From: Diadema setosum
Taxonomy: Eukaryota > Echinodermata > Echinoidea > Diadematoida > Diadematidae
Assembly (NCBI RefSeq): GCF_964275005.1
Contig: NC_092696.1
Span: forward strand, 21,905,472 to 21,969,471
Direction of reading: 5' to 3'
Length of the DNA stretch: 64,000 nucleotides
How positions within the stretch are numbered: position 1 is the first letter of the stretch; each line of letters starts with the position of its first letter. Both the position numbers and the translations under genes were made by a program. Shown piece after piece: positions 22,870 through 33,300 of this stretch. The notes under the pieces are model-generated. The model had not been told where the DNA came from. It saw only the letters and a list, made by a program, of their open reading frames with translations, and did no database searches.

Positions 22870-23622
22870 TTAGTGCCTAAAAACCTTGACACTCTTATCT
22901 CCTTCTGTGCTCTTGTCAGTGGTTGTTGTCTTTCCACCGCTGACGCCAGAGATGTTGCCTGTCGTGGAATCCTTCGATGGGTCTTCTCCACGTCGGCAGC
23001 AGCATTTACGCAGGAGACCCCGAAAGTCGCTTAGGCGCGTCCAGTAGATGAGCGGATTTATGATAGCATTCACGCCGACGAACTCCCAGGCCATATGGTA
23101 CATTTCGTCCACCCATGCAGCGGGAACCAGACGACCTGACGAGGCGTCGTACACCATGAGAAAGGCGGGCTTCGTGAACTCGCACAAGACGGGAAAACTC
23201 ACGACGAGCCAGTATATCACATTGATGGCGACAATCATGGCGAAAGTGCAAAGAACTTTCTGATTTTTCCTGACGCGCTGCGCGTAGGCGTCCGATTCCA
23301 GTCGAACACTGCGCGTTGATCTCGCGATCGTTATGTAGACAGTGATGTAGATAACCGAGCTGACACCGATGACGGCTAGGAGCGTCATCGACACGATGGA
23401 GAAGAAGGTGACGTAGTCGATCACGTGGTATGTGGCTAGGTAGACGGACAGGACGGCGATCCAGATGACGACGCAGGCGACGACGCAACGAGAGGCCGTT
23501 ACAAGTTGACGACTGTTGAATGGGTCTAACCGGATGATTATAAGGCGGTGCATAGCCACTGCCAATGTGTTCAGCATGCCCGTGGTGACGGCTGCTCCGA
23601 ACACTCGTGGTAGGTACCCCGA
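22870..23622 (-). CDS. Class A GPCR receptor C, exon 2 (TM3-TM7)
   Basis: 250 codons plus stop, phase 0 after acceptor CAG (23623-23625). Same length as exon 2 of receptor B and nearly the same protein through TM7. It has HRL at the TM3 end, a very short loop between TM4 and TM5, a YDASSG loop where B has the sequon YNASSG, and NPLIY closing TM7. The C-terminal tails of B and C have diverged: C has KCCCRRGEDPSKDS then a Thr/Lys-rich end. The cysteine cluster after TM7 could be palmitoylated. With exon 1 at 25122-25340 it makes a 323-aa receptor. Ligand unknown. Close identity to B points to recent tandem duplication or gene conversion. Confidence 0.88.
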   Translation of the reverse strand, partial: SGYLPRVFGAAVTTGMLNTLAVAMHRLIIIRLDPFNSRQLVTASRCVVACVVIWIAVLSVYLATYHVIDYVTFFSIVSMTLLAVIGVSSVIYITVYITIARSTRSVRLESDAYAQRVRKNQKVLCTFAMIVAINVIYWLVVSFPVLCEFTKPAFLMVYDASSGRLVPAAWVDEMYHMAWEFVGVNAIINPLIYWTRLSDFRGLLRKCCCRRGEDPSKDSTTGNISGVSGGKTTTTDKSTEGDKSVKVFRH

Positions 23623-23625
23623 CTG

Positions 23626-25116
23626 TGAGAGACCGACACCAGCATGAAAGTATTACTATTAGTGAATTCAACGAAAAATAATAACTTACAACAGCTATCG
23701 AAAATAATTCTCGTCAATAAACTGAGATGTTCCCTGTAAAAAAAAAAAAAAAAAAAGATACTAAAAGTTGTGAAGCAAGCACTTTCGATTCAATGAGTCG
23801 AATGAAATGATTAAAGGGACATTCCAGACGATTTTCATAATTTCACATCATGTAGTACATAAATTAACAACTCCACGTATAGATTTGTTGAATTTATTGT
23901 GGTTCTTGAGCGGAGAAACAATACTTTAAAAAACCTTAAACAAATTACACTGAACAAGGATGATGACATAGGAGGCTCACATATTTCAGAAATGTAGCAG
24001 TGTAATTCCCATTACAATACCGCTTGCTTGCGAGTTCACCTGTGTATAATCTATGCATGCCTTCTTCTTTTGTTCTACTTCCTTGAGCCCCAACTCATGC
24101 ATTCTTATGGTGACTCTGCCATGTCATCATCCTTGTTCATTGCAATTTGTTCTAAGTTTTGAAAATATTCTTATTTTTCATCTGGATTATCATAAATTCT
24201 GAAACTCTGTCCTCAGTATAACTAATTTATGGTTGTTTAAATGCAAAAATCTGAAAATCATCCGGAGGTCTCCTTTAATGATAAATTTCACTATGTGTTT
24301 TCAATAAGGTGAAGAAAGATAAACGAAAGCTATTTTGATACAATTGCAACAAAATGAGAAACGTAATATACATCTTTAAAGGATCCTCATCTGCGTATTT
24401 ACATATGTCACTTTTTTATCGTCTCTCTTGTTTGTATGTCAGTGTGAGTGACATTGATGTTCACAGTATGCAAAAGAAACTTGATTGAATTTTAGTTTAA
24501 AAGGTAACGGTACATAAACAACATTGGAAAATGTTGGATGTTACGAAGGTAATGCACAAAGCAATTCAATTGAAAAAAATGCATTCAAAAAGTCTCCTAT
24601 TTTGATTATTACTGTATATTGATTTTTGGTGACGAACCATAAGAACATTCAACAGAATATCATTTTATAGATTCTAAAATCTCTACAGATTTCTTTTTGC
24701 GGGATCCACCAACATGACCAAGTTCCAGCTGAATAATGGGTTGATTTTAAGAAACAGATAACTAATCAGAACGTTTATCTATTTCTATAAGGATTCTAAA
24801 GACCTTGTGGATTTTATGCATTGCCAAACAGGTTCTCTTTTTAATAATTCGTCGACTGTCACAAGGTGCCATTTATGGGTCCCATATAATGGTACAAGGA
24901 ATATTTTTTCATTGGTATGTTCATCAAAAGGAGAAGGAGAATATTAATCTGTTCCCATACCAATTCTAAAACTCCTGCGGATTTTATGCACGGATACCCA
25001 AAAAGTACCAATAAACAATTGGTCTATTTTTACAAATTGCTTTTATTGGACCCATAAATGATACAAGGGTATTTTTTGCATTGGTATGTAAATCAAAAAG
25101 AGGAAAAGAAGAAATA
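23626..25116 (-). other. Intron of receptor C
   Basis: About 1.5 kb between donor GTGCGT (25121-25116) and acceptor CAG. It contains MITE R2 copy 2 (23811-24279). From about 24640 to 25080 the phrase GGACCCATAAATG/GGTCCCATATAATGGTACAAGG and ATTTTATGCA recur in a diverged direct repeat. No gene inside. Confidence 0.65.
23811..24279 (+). repeat. Inverted-repeat MITE, family R2, copy 2
   Basis: Ends TTAAAGGGACATTCCAGACG and GGAGGTCTCCTTTAA pair as imperfect inverted repeats of about 28 bp. Strong similarity to 10137-10602, same orientation, also in a receptor intron. Confidence 0.8.
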
Positions 25117-25121
25117 CGCAC

Positions 25122-25340
25122 ATTTCCCTCGTCTTTGAATAGCTCGAACCAAGGATCGAGGGCGATAGAAATAGCAGTCAATGCATCGGCGAGCGCGATG
25201 TTGAAGATGAAGATGTTGGAGACGCTCCTCAGCGACCTCGATACGGCAATGGTGGTCATTGTGACGATGTTCAGGAGAATACCGACGATGCTGAGCAGCC
25301 AGGCAGCGATGAAAATGCCGTTGTCGAAGATGTCCGCCAT
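25122..25340 (-). CDS. Class A GPCR receptor C, exon 1 (TM1-TM2)
   Basis: 73 codons from the ATG at 25340-25338 to donor GTGCGT, phase 0, the same size as in receptor B. It encodes an acidic short N-terminus (MADIFDNG), TM1 with GILLNIVTM, the inner loop SRSLRSVSN, TM2 with LAD, and the end FKDEGN. An open extension upstream exists but does not match that of receptor B, so the shared ATG is preferred. Confidence 0.85.
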
Positions 25341-27256
25341 GATGTCGGCATACAAGAAATACTTATGACGGCTAGCGATTATGTTCTTAAGCTTAAATCT
25401 TTCGAAAAGACAGACCACGTCTGTCTCAAGGGGCTCACACTCTTAATAGTGTCCTGATTATTGTGATTATCACGACGGCAGAATTGTAATGGGTGATGAC
25501 GATTGCAATGGCGACGTAAAGTGTCGGGTGCATTAGCAGGATTTGTCAAGTGTATAGATGGTGTCAAGGTATTCTAATACAAATCTTGGATAACACTGGA
25601 TAAGAGCTGGATAAAGTGCTAGGCTCATATAAGCAGACAAATGCTCAGCTCAGATAAAGAACGGGCAAAAGAGGTTGAAGGTGAGAAAAACAGAAAATCC
25701 TCAATTGCCAATAATTGACGGGCAACGTGACGGGTGTTGTTTTAATTCCAAAACTTCTGCAGGTCTAAATTACTATCTTCCCACCACTGTTGATGACTGC
25801 ATCCAGCTTTCCTTCAAAGTTTGTGATGAAATCCACTGATACGTCTAAACCAATTTCTGTCAGAATATTGCTTTTATATCACAACATTTTTTTTTAGCCT
25901 GACCAAGAAAACTTTTGGGCTGAGCAAGCGTTTCCTCTCTATCCATTATCTCTTTCATCCCAAAGCTCCGAAGTCTGCCACACAGCCTGCACTGTATAAT
26001 GGACATGAAGTGGAATACGCAGTAAGGTTAAAAAACAAGAAAAGATTTCAAAAAGGAAAGCCGTCTGAAGAAATGAAGGATGTGCACTAGTCCTTAATGT
26101 TAACTACAAAAGACAAGAAAAGAAAAAGGATTATAAAAGCTTCAAAGTATAAAGGAAGAAAATATATATGTAGCCCTTCACCACCACGAACTTTCAGCTG
26201 TCAGTCAAAATCGACTTACGCGCTCATTGGTTAACAAACATGACATTCAATTGATAATCTACTTTTTTATATTGTGGTCACTCTTCCTCGCTTTGATATT
26301 TCAATGCTCTTTATTTTTGTGGGTTTTTTTTTTTTTTTGGAATGACGAAAAATCAGTTGTATTGATTAGCGAAAACGGTAGCATGAAAGAAGAAGGAGTG
26401 AAAGGAGATTTTTTAGATGAAAATATCCACTATATGACAACTGAGTGGAAATCAATCAATTATATTTTTCCCTCGTAAGTTTGTCCGCTAACGTTTCGTC
26501 TTATTATCATTGTCATACTTCAGAAATATCACTGAATGGTTCTTGCACAGGAGAAAGTGAGCTATTGAAAGTGATTGTGCATGTTTGCAACGGTAGGCAG
26601 GAAAAGATGGTCCTCTCTCGTATGCTCTTGACGGAAAAGTCAGATTTCTATAGACTATTCAAAAAAAAAACATTCAATAGTTCTCCACTATCTTGTTACT
26701 TTAAGCTTATTTTTCAGGACAGACATGACAGAATTAAAGTTCGTGTGCCTTTGCACTTTCGCTTTTGATAGTGTAATAATGTTTTTTTTTCTTTCATTCG
26801 TATTGATAATTGTAAATATCTACACATTGATATAACTGTATATAGCAGAGGACATTTTATATGTTAAACTTCAAATGGTGACAATGAACAACGACATTCA
26901 TTCAAGCTACTTGTAATTGTTCAATATAAAATTACGTCAATTACGTCAAATAAGTCAGTTTCTTCGTCTTTAAAACGCATAACAACCTATGGAATTTGAC
27001 CATCAGTAAGAATGATAAGAAATCCTCTTTATTAGGAATGTTTAGGTTACTTTCGAAATTAATTTTAGAACTCCAGTATTATTCAATATAAAGGTTTCAT
27101 TTATTTGTCATAACTGGTAACATTTTCTTGTAAAAAAAAAAACAACAACAACAACCAAAAATCAGAGGTCAAAAGTCTTGCTACCTGGTGAAATTTCAGG
27201 GAGTCGTGAATTTCCCGAGTGAAATGTCACAGGTTAATGTACCAGATGCTTATGTT

Positions 27257-27260
<4 letters not shown>
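25341..27260. other. Intergenic spacer
   Basis: No supported gene. Frames at 26227-26478 and 26445-26768 are AT-rich, lack motifs and have no splice support. It ends in a TG/TA microsatellite (27257-27286), the insertion site of the retrotransposon. Confidence 0.5.
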
Positions 27261-27286
<26 letters not shown>

Positions 27287-27287
<1 letters not shown>

Positions 27288-29066
27288 CTAGCCCACCCCC
27301 ACCTCCGCTCTCGGGAGAGGGGCTCGACACTAGGTCGACAGGTTAATCCGAGTAGACTGGAGTTTATTTTTCGAAGGGTCTGTTAGCTAGTAGTCTACTC
27401 GTCCTGGGGCTAGAGGACACACCACTCGTTCAACAATTAATGAATTAAAGCAATCAAAAATATGACACAATTCCAGTCAAATTTACAAAGAAAAACAAGT
27501 GCGTTTGGGGTAAAAAAAAAAGATCGCACGTTTATTTACCGGCCTTGCCTAAGGGCCTGACTTCCCGGCGATAAAGTTACAAATAACCGTTTGGTATAAC
27601 AATTATCTCGTGCAGTCGGCTTAACAAATTATACTCATCATAAAATTATGATTATCACTATACATGAACCCTAAGCTTATATAAATAGAGGTAGCTCTCG
27701 GTGTTACCCGTATATCAATACTACTCTGCCTGAGCCAGCCTATACAACGCTACCCCCAACGGGGTGGTGCCGACTGTTTAAAATAACTTACTCTACGGAA
27801 GGAAGGGGGGGGTGGTATTAATTGGGAGGATGAAATTAGTAGGGTGTGGCCACTTATCGCTTCTTTCGGGTGAGCTGGTTCTGGTTGTCGCCGGACGACT
27901 CCCGTCTCTGGCACGCTGGATCCCCCGTCGATGCACTGGCGGACTGGGGTGGCAGGGCGACTTCTGCTCTCCTCTCCTCTGGTCTCGCCCACTGGTCACG
28001 GGATGACCATCTCGGGGTTCAACCGACAGTCGAAAATGCCGGGAGGCTTAGGTGTCAGTGTGCGCGAGGCTCCGCCCGATTCCCGCTGCTGTGGGAGGGG
28101 TCCACTCAATGTTACGGGCGTCGCACTGCCTCGCGATTCAGATGAAAATTCTCAGTTCGCACTCTCCCGGAGTTTAATAGTTAAAGGGACTGGATGAACG
28201 GTGGAAGGGGGGAGGGAGCCTTTCGGTGGTACACTTATGACAATGGGCTAAAATACGAGAGCACCTCTCTCTGCCTTTTTCTTCCTCTCGGGTTGGTACA
28301 AAATTTGCAAAGTTCGGAAACTGGCAGACAAAATAGCAAAGTTCTGGACCGGTTGGAACTGGGTGTGATGATGTGCCCTAGGCTGGCGGAAAACCAACTT
28401 CCCCCCTTAAATGGTGACTGGAATCGCTCTCTTTCGCCCCTTCTCTTCTCCCTCTGTCTCTGTGTGTCGGTCTGTGTCTGTTCCTAACCCTACTAAGCTG
28501 TATTTATATCCTAACCATCTATGTATTTCTTAATTCTCTATCTTCTTATTTCCTATTGGTTCTGAGGCATCAGGTGGTCTTTTTACCAACCTGTGATTGG
28601 TTCCCAAACCCCCCTGGTCCTATTAAACTTCCGGTAAACGGTCCGACTCCCTGCCGGTTTGCTTCAACTCCCCTTCTGCCTTATACTACTGACATCGGCC
28701 CTTTAATCTTGTTCCCCAAATGGAACAGTTTCACATGTCCTGTCAAATAAACCCTTACTTTCGCACCTTCCGCCCCCAAATTATCCCTTAATGCACATAT
28801 CATAAATACCAACCCTGACCTTGCATGGACCTATCTTCCTGATTTCTCTTTCTCCCCTTTGTTATCAAAATATGCTATACTATTTCCTTTCACTCTATTT
28901 CCCTTACTCTGGACATCATCTGAATTTCTTCTTTCTGTTCTTTGTCCCTTATTATACATATTGTCCAAATTTTCTTTCCTTTTCTTTATTCCTTATTATA
29001 AATATTATCCAAATTTTCTTTCCTGACCTCCTTCTCAGTGTCAGCCTATTTCTTCACAGGGCTACA
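27287..29066 (-). repeat. 3' LTR
   Basis: 1780 bp, long for this class. Matches 37625-39404 at a constant offset of 10338 with no indel; the one difference I saw is A at 28872 against T at 39210. Short frames within it are duplicated in both LTRs and are not convincing genes. An AATAAA on the minus strand lies at about 27363-27369. Confidence 0.92.
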
Positions 29067-30375
29067 TCTTCCCCCTGGCCCAAAAATGTTGTCCCCAACA
29101 TTGGGAAATAAACAATATATAATTAATACATTCAATTGTCACTACGGGCGTGGGTGACTGATAATGTACTGCCACCATCTCCTATCCTTGTTCCGGTTCA
29201 AACTTAATATTCCGCATCACACTGTCCCTTTAACGCTGGCCCATTTCGGAACCCAGTATACAAAACAACTATTATCCCTCCAAGCGAACAATTAAGCAAA
29301 ATAGAATAACTGACGGCCTTTGCCGATATCAAATGCGAATGTGTGTGTGTGTGGCGACGCTATATTCCTAACAGCGTAACCATTACGAAACTCAAAGCAA
29401 TTCCGATAAACAATTCGATAAAGCAAAACACAAATATGCAACTACAAGATTACGAATACAATGCCTACGGGTAGATACACTGGCTTTATGTACACGAAAC
29501 ATTAAACACGCTGGGCCGGGAGCTCACGAGGGTCCGGCACTCCACAACTAGGGCAAGGTTACTGGCACGTGCCCTAAATGTGTCTCTTGGGGGCCATATT
29601 ATATCGGCCACCATGAGGAAAAACATAAACTCGCTAAGGATATGGCATAATATACTGGCATATAACAAGGGTATACAAATTTCCAACGCTCGGCCAGTCA
29701 ACACACTGTTACAGGCTCTTCTCTACTGTCTCCATGTTCCATCGCTAACATGAGCTGACAACCAAGAATTTACACATGAGGTATTCTTTCCTGAATCATG
29801 TTGTGGGCTCATCATGGACTCTTAAACGAGACGATTTACTTCTACATACATCCTCACCATCTGCACACATAACGCTTACATTATTATGAACCATAATCAT
29901 GGTCGAACGACCAGGAGGCTCGCTAGGGCGCTCCCTACGTCCCTTCGCTTCTATCGGGGATAACAACTGATCCCGCAGCGGCTTGTGACTAGTTACGAAT
30001 TAAATCCTGTTCATTAACTTCACAACTTTATGTCAATTTCACTCAACGTACTCAGTACTCTACCTTAATCCTCATACGCTGCATACTTTTGGGCGATGAC
30101 ACGTAATACCAATACAAAACATAAATAACGAACAGGGCCACTCGCACAGGGCAGCCCATCGTGTCATGCTGATTCCGGTTCACTCGGAATCTCGACCAAA
30201 ATTACAGCACCTTTCATTTACTGAATAAAACAATTTATCTACAACAATAAAAAATGAACTCTTAACAAAACATAAAAATTGGCGTCCTTCACTCACTGCC
30301 AACAATCACAACAAAGTTTCACGGAAATAATAAAATAAAAAAAATCCTACACCTAACTTGGAGACCGGTTTGACG
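29067..30375 (-). other. Noncoding tail between pol and 3' LTR, with polypurine tract
   Basis: The polypurine tract AGGGGGAAGA (29076-29067, minus strand) directly precedes the LTR start TGTAG, as expected for plus-strand priming. The remaining ~1.3 kb has no long frame. A 72-aa hydrophobic frame at 29486-29704 starts at a GTG and is not supported as an envelope gene. Confidence 0.75.
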
Positions 30376-33300
30376 TCATTTATTTACAGCTTGCGGGGAC
30401 GCATGCCTCTCCTGCCTCGCTCTACCCCTCTCGTCTGCGTAGCCAAAAATGTCAAATAATTCCCCAACAGCTCGACCAACGCTCCGCCTGCATTTTTCGC
30501 TAAATACAAAAACTATGAGCGCGGTGACAAGGAGCCCTTCTTTGGAGCAGAAAAACAAAATCAATTCTACGCAAAGCAGCAACGCAAGGACTTTTACGAC
30601 ATCGCCACCGGAATTCACAATCGGCGTTACAATCATATTCATATGGTGTGCCCACCTGTCCGGAGGACGCGGGTGTCTTCGTGATCGCCGAACAGGCGGA
30701 TCATCCTCGCAATGCGAGGTCCCTTCTCTATCCTCTTTTTGCACAGGTGCAACACCTTCATCACCATAATCATCAAATTCTAGGGCTTCGTGAACAATTT
30801 CGTTACTACATTCCATGTCAGCTCCTACTCTCTCACCTGTAGGTTGGGCGGCTGGCTCGCGATCGGGAGGTGGCTCATAGCCGCCATCTTTGAGCCACTC
30901 AATCATCTCGTCTTCGGATTCGCTATCATATTTATCACTGTCTTCACCTTTACTCGCTTGGGGCGCATCCCTACCCGGTTTACCTACAATGGGCCTAACC
31001 CGTTTATTATCAACCCCCCTGCGGTCCACAGGCAAGAAATTGCACGGCAATAATAAATTGCGGTGTAAAACCCGCTCTCGGCCAGATCCTATTTCTGGAC
31101 GAACCCTAAACACAGGGATATCACTGTTTGGTCGTGCCATTACGATATATGGGGTACTCTCCCACTTGTCGGCCAGCTTGTTTTTATTCTTTAACCCCAC
31201 ATTTCTGACAAGGACTCGGTCGCCAACCTCTAGCTTGTTTTCTTTAATCCTTTTGTCGTACGCTGTCTTGTTTTTGGCACGCGCCGTCTCGCTTCGATCG
31301 GACGCTAGGCGGTATGCGTAATTTAGTCTATCCCGCAGACCCGCCACATACCCACGGGGGTCGGTCGTTCTATCATTCCTTGTTGGGAGGCCCAAATACA
31401 AGTCAACTGGGAGGCGGGGGTGTCTACCGTACATCAAATAAAAAGGGGAAAAGCCTGTCACGTCGTGCTTAGTGCAATTATACGCGTGAACCAAGGGCGC
31501 CACATGCAACTTCCAATCTGCCTTCTTATCGTTTGGCAGGGTCCCTAACATACCTAACAAAGTTCGATTCATGCGCTCGCATGCTCCGTTACCCTGGGGG
31601 TGGTAGGGCGTGGTCCGAGATCGCTTTGTTCCCACTAACTTACACAATTGCTGGATAACCTCGGACTCAAAATTTCTACCTTGATCGGAATGTAATCGTT
31701 CAGGAAACCCATAATGAACGAGGAAATGATCAAACAATGCCTTGGCCGTAGTGTTGGCCGTTTGGTTCCTAGTAGGGACGGCGACTGCATATCGTGTGAA
31801 GTGGTCGGTAATGACCAGGATGCTATTGTATCCCCCCTTAGACTCTTCTAATGACAAATAGTCCATACATACCAACTCTAATGGCCTACTCGTTTCTACG
31901 TTAACAAGGGGGGCAGTATTCCGGGCATTAGGGACTCCTTTCCGTCGCAGACATCGTCCACATGTACTTACATAATGCTTAACGTCTTTCCCAAGGAGCG
32001 ACCAATGAAACCTCTCTCTAACCAAATCAGTGGTCCTCTCTATACCCAAATGTCCGACGTTATCGTGAAGCGATGTTAGCACTATTTGCCGATATGACCT
32101 GGGTAGGACAAGCTGCATAATCTCCTTACCCTGCTCTATTCTTCGCCTGTATAGTACTCTCTCCTTTAGAACTAATTTATCCCAGTCTTTTAACAGTGCC
32201 TGTACCTCTCCTGATTCTTTCCTTCTTACACTTAGTGGTGGGCGTTCGTCCCCATCTAAATAGCTGATTACCCTACTAATGGTCGGATCTCTTCGCTGCT
32301 CCTTGGCCCAATCAGGTGGCGGATTCGGGAAACTGTGCATTTCGCCACTGCCCGTATCCTCAGTATCACAGGCGGGGTCGTTGACCCCTGTGACACCACT
32401 CATTGCATGTACACGCGGCACGCTTTCGGAGCCCATTCCACTGACATATTCAGCGACGGCTTTTAACGATTCCGCGGGGATTTGGGGTGCTTCTTCCTCA
32501 ACCAGGCCAGATGTCGCCTGTTCCGGACGTCGGGACAGGGCATCGGCATCTACATTCAGTTTACCTGAGCGATACGTCAACGTTAAATCATAATTAGCCA
32601 AGGCTGCTAGCCAGCGGTGGCCCGCGGCGTCAAGCTTTGCGGTGGTTAACACATAAGTCAGGGGGTTATTGTCAGTGTATACATGCACCTTATTACCGTA
32701 CAAGTAATCATGGAATTTTTCTGTTACCGCCCACTTTAAGGCGAGGAATTCTAGCTTGTGGGCCGGACAATTCTTCTCACTTCGATTCACTGACCTACTA
32801 GCGTATGCAATGACGCGCTCCCTACCATCGCCGTCCACCTGGTAGAGGGCAGCGCCTAACCCATGAGTGCTGGCATCTGTGTGCAATATAAAGGGCTTGG
32901 AGAAATCAGCATATTGCAAGATGGGGGCCTGTGTCAACCTTTCCTTCAACTCTTTAAAGGCATTGTCGCGCCTGGCGCTCCATTCCCACGGGGGCGCGGG
33001 GTTGGGGCGTGGTGTCTTGGTCTTGGTTTTACGCTTCTTTGATCCTCCGAGCAACTCGTTCAGGGGGCTCGCAATTTTCGAAAAATTGGGAATGAATTTA
33101 CGGTAATAACTCACTAGGCCGAGAAACGTACGCAATTCTTTTACATTGGTGGGAGTAGGCCACTGTCGCACACTGGCTGTCTTGTCTGGGTCAGTTTCGA
33201 TTCCATTCTCTGAGAGGACGTGCCCTAAATATTTCACCCTAGTCTGTAACAGTTTACACTTGGAGGCTTTTAACTTGAACCCATTTCGGGTTAATCTATC

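Noticed and set aside
27750..28750. Several ORFs of 64-99 aa on both strands, repeated at 38088-39088
   Set aside because: They lie inside the two LTRs and are identical because the LTRs are duplicates; composition is not protein-like and no motif is seen.
29486..29704. Hydrophobic 72-aa frame after pol as a possible envelope gene
   Set aside because: Starts at a GTG, too short, no signal peptide-cleavage-membrane layout.
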